Of a stretch of DNA of 64,000 nucleotides, positions 28,125 through 37,041 are shown piece after piece (the first letter of the stretch is position 1; each line of letters starts with the position of its first letter). The position numbers and the translations under genes were made by a program. The DNA is from Buchnera aphidicola (Ceratovacuna japonica) (GTDB taxonomy: Bacteria > Pseudomonadota > Gammaproteobacteria > Enterobacterales > Enterobacteriaceae). Location: assembly GCA_024349705.1 (NCBI GenBank), contig AP026065.1:310001-374000 (forward strand). Direction: 5' to 3'. The notes under the pieces are model-generated. The model searched no databases and was not told the DNA's origin. It worked only from the letters and a program-made list of their open reading frames with translations.

Positions 28125-29885
28125 GTGCAACTATTTTATGAACTAAATTGGTATTTTTTAAAAGAATGGAAAAAATATGTTGGTGCTATAATTCTTCTAA
28201 TTACAATATCTATATTACAGCTTATACCTCCAAAGTTAATGGGAATTTTAATAGACACTATAATAAAAAAAAAATATTCAGATAATAAAATATTTTATAT
28301 AGTATTATTAATTTTTATAATATCTATTATAGTATACATATTAAGATATATGTGGAGAGTTTTATTATTTGGAGCATCTTATAAATTAGCAATAGATTTA
28401 AGAAGCAAAATATATAAATTTCTAAGTAAACAAAATTCTAATTTTTATTTAAAAAATAAAACTGGAGATTTAATATCAAAATCTACTAATGATGTAGACA
28501 GAGTAGTTTATGCAGCAGGAGAAGGTGTATTAACACTAGTAGATTCTATAGTAATTGGTTCATTAGTATTAATAGTTATGATATTTCAAATAAATTTTTA
28601 TTTAACTATAATATCATTACTTCCTATGCCAATAATGGCTTATATAGTAAAAAAATATGGAGAAAAATTACATAAAAAATTTAAAAAATCTCAAGATGCA
28701 TTTTCTATTTTAAATAGTAATACACAAGAATGCTTAACAAGCATAAGAATGATAAGATCATATGGATTAGAAACAATTAAATTAAAAAAATTTAAAAAAG
28801 TAATAAATAATGTAGGTAAAAAAAATATAGAAGTTTCAAAAGTAGATGCATTATTTGATCCTATAATACATATTTCCATATCTTTATCTAATCTATTATC
28901 TATAATATTAGGAGGAGTATTAGTAATAAAAAATCAAATTACTTTAGGAGAGTTAACCAGTTTTATTATGTATCTAGGGTTAATGATGTGGCCTATGTTA
29001 GCTTTAGCATGGATGTTTAATATAGCAGAAAGAGGAAAAGTATCTCTTATTAGAATAAAAAAGATTATTAAAGATAAAAAAATAAAAAGAAAAAATTTTG
29101 TAAAATTTCCAAAACATTATAAAAATATGTTAATAAAAATATACAAATTTAACTACAAAAATTCTAAAAATATTATTCTAAAAAATATTTATTTTAAAAT
29201 AAAGTTAGGAAACACTATAGGTATATGCGGTCCAATAGGATCAGGAAAAACTACTTTACTAAATATAATACAAAATAATTTAAAATTATTAAAAGGTAAA
29301 ATTATTTACAACAATGTATGTATAAAAAATATAAAAATAAGAGATTGGCGATCTAACTTATCAGTAGTTAATCAAAATAATTTCTTATTTTCTGATACTA
29401 TTAAAAATAATATTCTAATAAGTAATCCAACATCTTCTAACAAAGATATAAAAAAAGTATCTAAATTAGCATATATACATAAAGACATATTATCGTTTCC
29501 AGATAAATACAAAACTAAAGTAGGAGAAAAAGGAATAATGTTATCCGGAGGACAAAAACAAAGGATATCTATAGCAAGGGCATTATTAACAAATTCTAAA
29601 ATAATAATATTAGACGACGCTTTGTCTGCGGTAGATGGAAAAACTGAAAACAAAATATTAAAAAATATAAAGAAAAGTAAGAAAAAAAATACAACAATAA
29701 TATTAGTATCGCATAAACTTTCTACTTTAATTAACTCAGACAAAATAATAGTTTTAAAAAATGGAAAAATAGATCAAATTGGAAACCATAAAAAATTAAT
29801 AAAAGAAAAAAAATGGTATTATAAAATGTTTAAATATCAACAATTAAAAGAAAAACTAAAAAAAGAAATAAACGAAAGAGATTAA
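28125..29885 (+). CDS. mdlA: Multidrug resistance-like ABC transporter MdlA (GTG start)
   Basis: Half-transporter with an N-terminal six-helix membrane domain and a C-terminal ATPase, expected to pair with MdlB. It has 586 residues (E. coli 590). The start is GTG 28125, with AGGATA upstream and an N-terminus (MQLFYELNWYFLKEW) matching E. coli MdlA. The ATPase carries Walker A GPIGSGKTT, signature LSGGQKQR and Walker B IIILDDALSAVDG. The substrate is unknown. mdlB follows after 9 bases. Confidence 0.96.
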   Translation: MQLFYELNWYFLKEWKKYVGAIILLITISILQLIPPKLMGILIDTIIKKKYSDNKIFYIVLLIFIISIIVYILRYMWRVLLFGASYKLAIDLRSKIYKFLSKQNSNFYLKNKTGDLISKSTNDVDRVVYAAGEGVLTLVDSIVIGSLVLIVMIFQINFYLTIISLLPMPIMAYIVKKYGEKLHKKFKKSQDAFSILNSNTQECLTSIRMIRSYGLETIKLKKFKKVINNVGKKNIEVSKVDALFDPIIHISISLSNLLSIILGGVLVIKNQITLGELTSFIMYLGLMMWPMLALAWMFNIAERGKVSLIRIKKIIKDKKIKRKNFVKFPKHYKNMLIKIYKFNYKNSKNIILKNIYFKIKLGNTIGICGPIGSGKTTLLNIIQNNLKLLKGKIIYNNVCIKNIKIRDWRSNLSVVNQNNFLFSDTIKNNILISNPTSSNKDIKKVSKLAYIHKDILSFPDKYKTKVGEKGIMLSGGQKQRISIARALLTNSKIIILDDALSAVDGKTENKILKNIKKSKKKNTTIILVSHKLSTLINSDKIIVLKNGKIDQIGNHKKLIKEKKWYYKMFKYQQLKEKLKKEINERD

Positions 29886-29894
29886 AATTTATAT

Positions 29895-31649
29895 ATGCAG
29901 AAAATAAAACTTATTTTTTCACCAATTTTAATAAGATTATTAAAATATGGAGCTTTTTATAAAAAAAAAATATTATACGTTGTTATATTATTATTATCTT
30001 CATCAGTTTGTGAAGTTTTGTGTCCTATATTAATAAGTTTTTTTATAAAAACTATTATAGATACTAATTCAATAAAAATTAAAACTTTTATACTAATAAT
30101 TTCTAGTTTTGTTGTACTTCAAGTTATATCTGCATTATGTAATTATTTAGAAATAATAATATTTAGCAAAATATCTACAAAAATAGTTAAAAAAATTAGA
30201 TTTAAAGTTATGAAATCTGCTTTAAATCAGCCGATCGAAACATTTGACATACAACCAATAGGTCAAATTGTTTCTAAAGTAACTAATGATACTGAAACTA
30301 TAAAAGAATTGTATGAAAGAGTTATTCCTTCTACTATAAGAAATATAATATTAATAACAATAATATTAGTAACAATGTTTTTATTAGAATGGAAAATGGC
30401 TTGTATATCAATAATAATGTTTCCAATAATCACAACTATAATGATAATATATCAAAAATATAGTACACCAATAATAAGAAAACTTAGATCTTACATAGCA
30501 AAAATAAATAATATATTTAATGAAACAATAAATGGAATGCAAATAATACAACAATTTAATCAAGAAAAAACATTTTATAAAAAAATTAAAAAAATAAGTA
30601 AGTTACATTATTTATATAGAATGAAAATATTAAAATTAGATGGTTTTTTACTAAGACCTCTATTTAGCTTTTGTACTAATATAATATTATGTGGATTAAT
30701 ATTATTATTTAACTTTTTTCCAAAAGAAGTTTTTCACGTTAGTACTTTATATGTATTCATAAACTACTTAAATAGATTAAATGAACCAATGTTGTCTCTA
30801 ATAAACCAACAGTCTACATTACAACAGTCTATAGTATCAGGAGAAAGAATATTTAAATTAATAGATTCTAAAAAACAAAAATATGGATTAAACAACAATC
30901 CAATTAGACATGGCAAAATATACATAAAAAATTTAAGTTTTAATTATTCAAACAAAAAAAAATATATATTAAAAAATATAAATATAAAAATAAAAAAAAA
31001 ACAATTTGTGGCATTTGTAGGACATACTGGAAGCGGAAAAAGTACTTTAGCTAATTTAATAATAGGAAATTATAATATAAATAAAGGTAATATATACATA
31101 GATAATAAAAAAATAGAAGATATAAGTAATAAAATAATAACTAAAGATATAGGAATAGTTCAACAAGATCCATTTATTTTTACAGACACATTATTTAATA
31201 ATATTGCATTAAATAGAAAAATATCTAGAAAAAAAATAATAAAAGTTATAAAAAATGTTAAGTTATATGATCTAATAAAAAAAAATAAAAAAGGAATTTA
31301 CATGAAAATAAATGAAAAGGGAAACAATATTTCACAAGGACAAAAACAACTAATATCCATAGCAAGAATATTAGTAAAAAAACCAAAAATTTTAATATTA
31401 GATGAATCTACAGCAAATATAGATTCTAATACAGAAAAAAAAATACAAAAAATATTATTTAAAATAAAAAAAGATATAACTTTAATAATAATTGCACATA
31501 GATTATCTACTATAGTGAAAGCAGACAAAATATTTGTTTTCAACAAAGGCAAAATAATAGAAAAAGGAACTCACAAAGAATTAATGAGAAAAAAAAATTT
31601 TTATTGGAGAATGTATACACTACAAATTAACAGCATAAATATGTTTTAA
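29895..31649 (+). CDS. mdlB: Multidrug resistance-like ABC transporter MdlB
   Basis: Second half-transporter, 584 residues (E. coli 593), with six hydrophobic helices and an ATPase domain. Walker A is GHTGSGKSTLANL, the signature is the variant ISQGQKQLISIARIL (E. coli has LSVGQKQL), and Walker B is ILILDESTANID, followed by the IAHRLSTI H-loop. It is closely spaced behind mdlA, so the two probably form one heterodimer from one transcript. Its stop lies 10 bases from the 3' end of ffs on the opposite strand. Confidence 0.96.
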   Translation: MQKIKLIFSPILIRLLKYGAFYKKKILYVVILLLSSSVCEVLCPILISFFIKTIIDTNSIKIKTFILIISSFVVLQVISALCNYLEIIIFSKISTKIVKKIRFKVMKSALNQPIETFDIQPIGQIVSKVTNDTETIKELYERVIPSTIRNIILITIILVTMFLLEWKMACISIIMFPIITTIMIIYQKYSTPIIRKLRSYIAKINNIFNETINGMQIIQQFNQEKTFYKKIKKISKLHYLYRMKILKLDGFLLRPLFSFCTNIILCGLILLFNFFPKEVFHVSTLYVFINYLNRLNEPMLSLINQQSTLQQSIVSGERIFKLIDSKKQKYGLNNNPIRHGKIYIKNLSFNYSNKKKYILKNINIKIKKKQFVAFVGHTGSGKSTLANLIIGNYNINKGNIYIDNKKIEDISNKIITKDIGIVQQDPFIFTDTLFNNIALNRKISRKKIIKVIKNVKLYDLIKKNKKGIYMKINEKGNNISQGQKQLISIARILVKKPKILILDESTANIDSNTEKKIQKILFKIKKDITLIIIAHRLSTIVKADKIFVFNKGKIIEKGTHKELMRKKNFYWRMYTLQINSINMF

Positions 31650-31658
31650 CAAAAAAAA

Positions 31659-31767
31659 ATCTTCTATCAGCTTTAACTTAAGTACCTGATTTAATTTAAA
31701 TTGGCTGCTTTTTTCCAAACCTGACCAAATATTTAAACCTTCAGAACATAAGGACTGACAGAAGATG
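31659..31767 (-). ncRNA. ffs: 4.5S RNA of the signal recognition particle
   Basis: SRP RNA that binds Ffh and targets membrane proteins. On the minus strand the domain IV core reads GGTCAGGTTTGGAAAAAAGC followed by AGCC, with the GGAA tetraloop and the conserved symmetric loop. The ends pair in a 12-bp helix (ATCTTCTGTCAG with CTGATAGAAGAT, one G-U pair). The length of about 109 bases is close to the 114 of E. coli. A run of T follows the 3' arm and can act as terminator. A frame on this strand is only a shadow of the RNA. Confidence 0.95.
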
Positions 31768-31773
31768 CTAATA

Positions 31774-31802
31774 ATTATATAGTATAATATTAAATAAAAC
31801 AA
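31774..31802 (-). promoter_or_regulatory. Putative sigma70 promoter of ffs
   Basis: On the minus strand TTGTTT (31797-31802) is followed after 17 bases by a perfect TATAAT (31774-31779), which ends 6 bases before the predicted 5' end of 4.5S RNA at 31767. The exact spacing to an independently defined RNA end makes it more credible than other AT-rich boxes. Confidence 0.6.
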
Positions 31803-31817
31803 TAAGATTTTTAAATA

Positions 31818-31855
31818 AAAAATGTAATATGAAAAAATTTTAATATTACATTTTT
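31818..31855. terminator. Possible intrinsic terminator before dnaX
   Basis: A perfect 13-bp inverted repeat (AAAAATGTAATAT / ATATTACATTTTT) with a 12-base loop, ending in a T run on the plus strand. It could end the mdlAB transcript before dnaX. At this base composition such a repeat may also arise by chance, so support is moderate. Confidence 0.35.
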
Positions 31856-31883
31856 AACAAAAATAATATATAATTATAAAATT

Positions 31884-32963
31884 ATGAGTTATAAAATATT
31901 ATCTAGAAAATACAGACCCAAATGTTTTACAGAAATAGCGGGTCAAAAATATATAATAAAATCAATATATAATAGTTTAAAATTAAAAAAAATACATCAA
32001 TCATGGATTTTTTCTGGAGATAGTGGTATAGGAAAAACTACTATATCAAGACTTTTATCTAAAAGTTTAAGTTGCAAAACTGGTATAAAATATTTTTCTT
32101 GTTTAAAATGTAGCAATTGTATAGAAATATTAAATGGAAACTTTATAGATCTTATAGAGATTGATGCAGCGTCTAAAACTAAAGTAGAAGAAATTAAAGA
32201 AATTTTAGAAAATTCTAAATATCTTCCAATAAAAGGAAGATTTAAAATTTATATAATTGATGAAGTTCACATGTTGTCCAAATATAGTTTCAATGCTTTA
32301 TTAAAAATTTTAGAAGAACCATATAAGCATACAAAATTTATATTAGCTACTACAAATATAAAAAAAATACCAGAAACAATAATTTCTAGATGCATATGTT
32401 TTAACTTAAAACAAGTTAACAAAAAACAAACTTATAAATATTTAAAAAATATATTGAACAAAGAAAATATAAAGATAGAAAAATGCGCAATGGAAACAAT
32501 ATATGAAGAGTCCAATGGAAATATAAGAAGCTCTCTAAATATAATAGAGCAAGCTATATTATTAGACAAAAATATAATAACAGAAAAAAACATAATAAAT
32601 ATATTAGGTATAATAGAACAAAAAAAAATATTTTTATTAATAAAATATTTAATGAAAAAAAACATTAATAAAGTTTTTGAAATATTAAATAAAATAAATG
32701 CATCTAACTTTCAATGGGAAATTATATTAGATAATATGTTAAAACTGTTACATCACTTTGCTATTTTAAAAAAATTTGGTTTTAGTATAGAAAATAAGAC
32801 ATATATGAAAAATTATAAAAATAAAATCAATAAAATGTTAAAAAATATAGAATTTTATAAAATATACAAATATTATAAAATTATGATAGAAGGGAAAAAA
32901 GAAATACAAATTTCTGTAAATCCTAGAATATGTGTAGAAATGACATTATTAAAAATCTTATAA
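31884..32963 (+). CDS. dnaX: DNA polymerase III subunit DnaX, short form
   Basis: Clamp loader ATPase. Walker A is SGDSGIGKTTISRL, the zinc cysteines are in CKTGIKYFSCLKCSNC, Walker B is IYIIDEVHMLS, and sensor 1 is ILATTNIKKIPETIISRC. The length is 359 residues against 643 for E. coli tau and 431 for gamma. It therefore has domains I-III but lacks the tau extension that binds the helicase and polymerase alpha. No A AAA AAG frameshift site with a downstream tau frame is seen. ybaB follows after 21 bases, as in E. coli. Confidence 0.95.
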   Translation: MSYKILSRKYRPKCFTEIAGQKYIIKSIYNSLKLKKIHQSWIFSGDSGIGKTTISRLLSKSLSCKTGIKYFSCLKCSNCIEILNGNFIDLIEIDAASKTKVEEIKEILENSKYLPIKGRFKIYIIDEVHMLSKYSFNALLKILEEPYKHTKFILATTNIKKIPETIISRCICFNLKQVNKKQTYKYLKNILNKENIKIEKCAMETIYEESNGNIRSSLNIIEQAILLDKNIITEKNIINILGIIEQKKIFLLIKYLMKKNINKVFEILNKINASNFQWEIILDNMLKLLHHFAILKKFGFSIENKTYMKNYKNKINKMLKNIEFYKIYKYYKIMIEGKKEIQISVNPRICVEMTLLKIL

Positions 32964-32984
32964 CAATAAAAAATAGGACTAAAA

Positions 32985-33317
32985 ATGTTCACAAATGAAA
33001 AATTAGGAAATTTAATGAAACAGGCTCAACAAATGCAAGAAAAAATGACTAAAATGCAAGAAGAAATGGCTAAAATAGAAGTTACTGGAGAAGCTGGAGC
33101 TGGTTTAGTAAAAGTAACAATAAATGGAATACATAATTGCAGAAAAGTAGAAATTGATCCAACTTTATTAACAGAAGATGATAAAGAAATTTTAGAAGAT
33201 TTAGCAACAGCTGCTTTTAATGACGCTTCTAGAAGAATATCTGAAGCTCAGAAAAAAAAAATGTCTAATATTTCTCATAATTCACAGTTATCAAATGGAT
33301 TTAATTTCCCTTTTTAA
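32985..33317 (+). CDS. ybaB: YbaB/EbfC nucleoid-associated protein
   Basis: A small DNA-binding protein of the YbaB/EbfC family with 110 residues (E. coli 109). The N-terminal helix is rich in Met, Gln and Glu ([20 protein letters not shown]). It is followed by the conserved [14 protein letters not shown] and a C-terminal helical region. It dimerises and binds DNA; its cellular role is not settled. It is unusually low in lysine runs for this genome, a sign of strong purifying selection. It sits in the ancestral dnaX-ybaB arrangement; the recR that follows in E. coli is lost. Confidence 0.95.
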   Translation: MFTNEKLGNLMKQAQQMQEKMTKMQEEMAKIEVTGEAGAGLVKVTINGIHNCRKVEIDPTLLTEDDKEILEDLATAAFNDASRRISEAQKKKMSNISHNSQLSNGFNFPF

Positions 33318-33436
33318 TTTTTTAAAAAATTTTTAATAATTGTTTAAAAATTTAAAACATTTTATAAATAAAAAAAATATTGAAAAAAAATATATTTTTT
33401 GCAAAATATTTAATAAAATTTTAATCAGGAAAAAAC

Positions 33437-35299
33437 ATGAAAGTAGAAAAATATTCATTTAAATCAGAATCAAAACAACTATTAAATTTGATGATACATT
33501 CTTTATATTCTAACAAAGAAATATTTCTAAGAGAATTAATATCGAATTCTTCTGATGCAATAGAAAAATCAAGATTTCTATTACTTTCACAAGAAAAGTT
33601 TTCGAATGTTAATATAAAGTATGAAATAAAAATATATTTAGATGAAAATAAAAAAAAAATAAAAATTAGTGATAATGGAATAGGAATGAAAAAAAAGGAA
33701 GTAATAAAAAATTTAGGAACTATTGCAAAATCAGGAACAAAATCTTTTATAAAATCTATAAAAAAAAATAAAAATAATGATTTTATAGGAAAATTTGGAG
33801 TTGGATTTTATTCATCTTTTATAGTATCTAAAAAAGTATATGTAGACACATTATCTATATATGAAAAAAATACTAAAAAAAGTATAATATGGAAATCATA
33901 TGGTGATGGAGAATATTCAATAGAAAAATCAAAAAAAAAAGATGTAGGAACTGATGTAACACTATTTTTAAAAGATTCAGATAGCCATTTAACAAATTAT
34001 TATACAATAAAAAATATTATAAAAAAATATTCAGATCATATAAACGTACCTATAAAAGTAAAAAAATATGATAAAAAAAACAATACATATGAATGGAAAA
34101 AAATAAATCTAGCTGAATCTTTATGGACATTAGAAAAAAAAAAAATTAGCAAAGAAAAATATATAAACTTTTATAAATATATAACAAATGATAATAATGT
34201 TCCTATTATATGGACTCATAATAAAGTAGAAGGAAACATAGAGTACATAATTATATTATATATACCATCTAAAGCCCCATGGGATATATGGAATAGAGAA
34301 AAAAAAAATGGTTTAAAATTATATGTAAACAAAGTATATATAATGGATAATGTAGAACAATTTTTACCAAATTATTTAAGATTTGTAAAAGGAATAATAG
34401 ATACTAAAGACTTACCATTAAATGTATCTAGAGAAATACTTCAAGAAAACAAAAATATAGAAATTATAAAAAAAACCATCACAAAGAAAATATTAAAATT
34501 AATAAAAAATATTAATAAGAAAAAATATATAACTTTTTGGAAAGAATTCGGTTCTATAATAAAAGAAGGTATAGCTGAAGATATAGAAAATAAAGAACTA
34601 ATTTGTGATTTGTTATTATTTTCCTCTATAAGAACTAATAATGAAAATAAATATTTGTCTTTAAAAAAATATATTAAAAACATGAAAAAAACCCAAAAAA
34701 ATATATATTTCATTACTTCAGATAATTACAAATCAGCAATAAACAGTCCTCATTTAGAAATTTTTAAAAACAAAAAAATAGACGTTTTAATACTTCATGA
34801 AAGAATAGATGAATGGATGATGAATTATTTAACAGAATTTAGAGGAATAAAATTTCAATCTGTTAGTAAATTTGATGAAGAATTAAACAATATTGCAAAT
34901 AAAAAAAATAAAGATATAGAAGAACCTAACAACCAAATAAAACAAACAATAAAAAAAATAGAAAAAATATTAAAAAATAAAATAAAAAAAGTAAATTTAA
35001 CACACAAATTTTCAGAAACTGCTTCAGCTCTTACAACAGATTCAAATGAAATGAGCACTCAAATGGCAAAACTGTTTTCTGCGGCAGGACAAAAAGTACC
35101 TGAAATAAAATATATTTTTGAAATAAATCCAAACCACAAATTTATAAAAAAAATTTCTAAAATAAAAGATAAAAAATATTTTAAAGAAGCAGTGAAAATG
35201 TTATTTGAACAATCTCTTTTAAACGAAAAAGGATCTTTAGAAGAACCTAATAAATTTGTAAAAAGAATAAATTATTTATTAACAAAAAAAATTATTTAA
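33437..35299 (+). CDS. htpG: Chaperone HtpG (Hsp90)
   Basis: Bacterial Hsp90, a dimeric ATP-dependent chaperone of the cytosol. It has 620 residues (E. coli 624). The GHKL ATPase motifs are ELISNSSDAI, SDNGIGM and GKFGVGFYSSF. The middle domain has LPLNVSREILQ with the catalytic arginine, and a C-terminal dimerisation domain follows (LTTDSNEMSTQMAKL). AGGAAA precedes the ATG. It lies between ybaB and adk, as in E. coli after loss of recR. Confidence 0.98.
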   Translation: MKVEKYSFKSESKQLLNLMIHSLYSNKEIFLRELISNSSDAIEKSRFLLLSQEKFSNVNIKYEIKIYLDENKKKIKISDNGIGMKKKEVIKNLGTIAKSGTKSFIKSIKKNKNNDFIGKFGVGFYSSFIVSKKVYVDTLSIYEKNTKKSIIWKSYGDGEYSIEKSKKKDVGTDVTLFLKDSDSHLTNYYTIKNIIKKYSDHINVPIKVKKYDKKNNTYEWKKINLAESLWTLEKKKISKEKYINFYKYITNDNNVPIIWTHNKVEGNIEYIIILYIPSKAPWDIWNREKKNGLKLYVNKVYIMDNVEQFLPNYLRFVKGIIDTKDLPLNVSREILQENKNIEIIKKTITKKILKLIKNINKKKYITFWKEFGSIIKEGIAEDIENKELICDLLLFSSIRTNNENKYLSLKKYIKNMKKTQKNIYFITSDNYKSAINSPHLEIFKNKKIDVLILHERIDEWMMNYLTEFRGIKFQSVSKFDEELNNIANKKNKDIEEPNNQIKQTIKKIEKILKNKIKKVNLTHKFSETASALTTDSNEMSTQMAKLFSAAGQKVPEIKYIFEINPNHKFIKKISKIKDKKYFKEAVKMLFEQSLLNEKGSLEEPNKFVKRINYLLTKKII

Positions 35300-35334
35300 C
35301 AAAAATGTCAACTTAAATATAAAAAATAAAAAAT

Positions 35335-35984
35335 ATGAAAATAATTATACTAGGAGCTCCAGGTAGCGGTAAAGGCACTCAAGCAAATATAATATCAAAA
35401 AAATATTATATAAAAAAAATATCTTTAGGAGAAATATTTAGAAAAAATATAAAAAAAAAAATTATTTAGGAAGAATTATTAAAAAAAGAATTGAAAGCGG
35501 AAAATTAGTAGACGACAAAATATCTATAATGTTAATAAAAAAAAGAGTTTCTAAAAAAGACTGTAAATTAGGATATATACTTGATGGTTTTCCTAGAACA
35601 TTAAATCAAGTAAAAAATATATTTTCTACAAATATTAAAATAGATTGTATAATAGAAATTATAACACATGAAAAAACAATATTAGAAAGAATATCTGGTA
35701 GATTAGTACATGAAAATTCTGGTAGAACATATCATAAAATATTTTTTCCTCCCATAATTAAAAATAAAGATAATATAACTGGAGAAAAACTAACAAGAAG
35801 AAAAGATGATAAAGTAAAAATAGTTAAAAAAAGATTAAAGGAATATAATAAAGAAATAAAAAAAATAAGAAAATATTTTATAAAAAAAATATCAAAAAAA
35901 AAAAAAAATTATTATAAAATAGATGGAAATTTAGAAAAAGATGCAATAACAAAAAATATAATAAAAATAATAGAAAATATATAA
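35335..35984 (+). CDS. adk: Adenylate kinase, frameshifted at a poly(A) run
   Basis: Enzyme interconverting AMP, ATP and ADP, essential in bacteria. The first frame from ATG 35335 has the P-loop [10 protein letters not shown] and runs into 11 A (35451-35461), then stops at TAG. One extra A (12) gives [20 protein letters not shown] and joins the second frame, which carries DGFPRTLNQ, the LID ([14 protein letters not shown]), TRRKDD and the end. The restored protein has about 216 residues (E. coli 214). Every motif is intact on both sides, so slippage at the poly(A) tract is the simplest way the gene remains functional. A sequencing error is the alternative. Confidence 0.88.
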
Positions 35985-35991
35985 TTTTTTT

Positions 35992-36065
<74 letters not shown>

Positions 36066-36120
36066 ATTATTTTATATAGTTGTACATTTAAAATATAAGA
36101 ATGCATTTTTTTTATAAAAT

Positions 36121-36149
36121 TTGCAAGAACTTTTTAAAAATTATACTAT
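36121..36149 (+). promoter_or_regulatory. Putative sigma70 promoter of folD
   Basis: TTGCAA (36121-36126), a 17-base spacer and TACTAT (36144-36149) lie 27 bases before the folD ATG. A TATAAT overlapping at 36147 would have a 20-base spacer. The support is modest given the base composition. Confidence 0.35.
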
Positions 36150-36176
36150 AATTTTTTTAAAAACAGAGAAAAAAAA

Positions 36177-37034
36177 ATGTTAAATAAAATAATAAATGGA
36201 AAAAAAATATCAAAATATCTACAAGAAAAAATTAAAAAAAAAATAGAGAAAAAAATAAAAAATGGAAAAAGACCACCAGGAATAGCAGTAATATCAGTAG
36301 GAAACAATGAATCTTCTAAAATATATGTAAAAAAAAAAAAAAATGCATGTAAAAAAGTAGGATTTATATTTAAGTATTGGAATTTTGAAAACTCTGTAAA
36401 AGAAACAGAAATATTAAGATTAATAAAAAGTTTAAATAAAAATATAGAAGTAGATGGAATATTAGTACAACTTCCGTTACCAAAGCATATTAATTATAAA
36501 AAAGTAATATGTACTATTTCATATAAAAAAGATGTAGATGGTCTTCATCCATATAACGCTGGTCGTTTATTCCAAAAAAATTCTATAATTAAACCTTGTA
36601 CTCCAAAAGGAATAATGACATTAATAAAAAAATATAAAATAAAAATTGTAGGTCTTAATGCAGTTATAATAGGATCTTCTAACATAGTAGGAAGACCAAT
36701 AAGCATGGAACTTTTAACATCTGGATGCACAATAACTATAACAAATAAATATACAGAAAATTTAATAAATTACACAAAAAACGCAGATTTGTTAGTAGTA
36801 GCAATAGGAAAACCAAATTTTATAAAAAAGTCTTGGGTGAAAAAGAACTCTATAATATTTGATGTTGGAATTAATAAAACAATAGATGGTAGAATTACTG
36901 GAGATGTACATTTTGAATCAGTATACAAAAAAATATCTTATATAACTCCAGTTCCAGGAGGGGTAGGTCCTATGACAGTAGTTTCATTATTAGAAAATAC
37001 ATTAATACCATATAAAAAGTATTATAAAAATTAA
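36177..37034 (+). CDS. folD: Bifunctional methylene-THF dehydrogenase/methenyl-THF cyclohydrolase
   Basis: Cytosolic folate enzyme producing 10-formyl-THF for fMet and purines, and NADPH. It has 285 residues (E. coli 288). The active-site region is SKIYVKKKKNACKKVGF with the conserved Tyr and Lys. Conserved blocks are GILVQLPLPKHI, DVDGLHPYNAGRL, PCTPKGIM, the NADP-binding IGSSNIVGRP and TPVPGGVGPMT. It supplies formyl donor to Fmt, also in this window. It is convergent with cysS, with 7 bases between their stops. Confidence 0.97.
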   Translation: MLNKIINGKKISKYLQEKIKKKIEKKIKNGKRPPGIAVISVGNNESSKIYVKKKKNACKKVGFIFKYWNFENSVKETEILRLIKSLNKNIEVDGILVQLPLPKHINYKKVICTISYKKDVDGLHPYNAGRLFQKNSIIKPCTPKGIMTLIKKYKIKIVGLNAVIIGSSNIVGRPISMELLTSGCTITITNKYTENLINYTKNADLLVVAIGKPNFIKKSWVKKNSIIFDVGINKTIDGRITGDVHFESVYKKISYITPVPGGVGPMTVVSLLENTLIPYKKYYKN

Positions 37035-37041
37035 TTTTAAA

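Noticed and set aside
31620..31802. A 60-codon frame on the minus strand over the mdlB end
   Set aside because: It coincides with 4.5S RNA and resembles no protein.
33380..33410. TTGAAA upstream of htpG as a sigma32 heat-shock promoter
   Set aside because: The matching CCCCAT-like -10 element is absent, and TTGAAA alone is common here.
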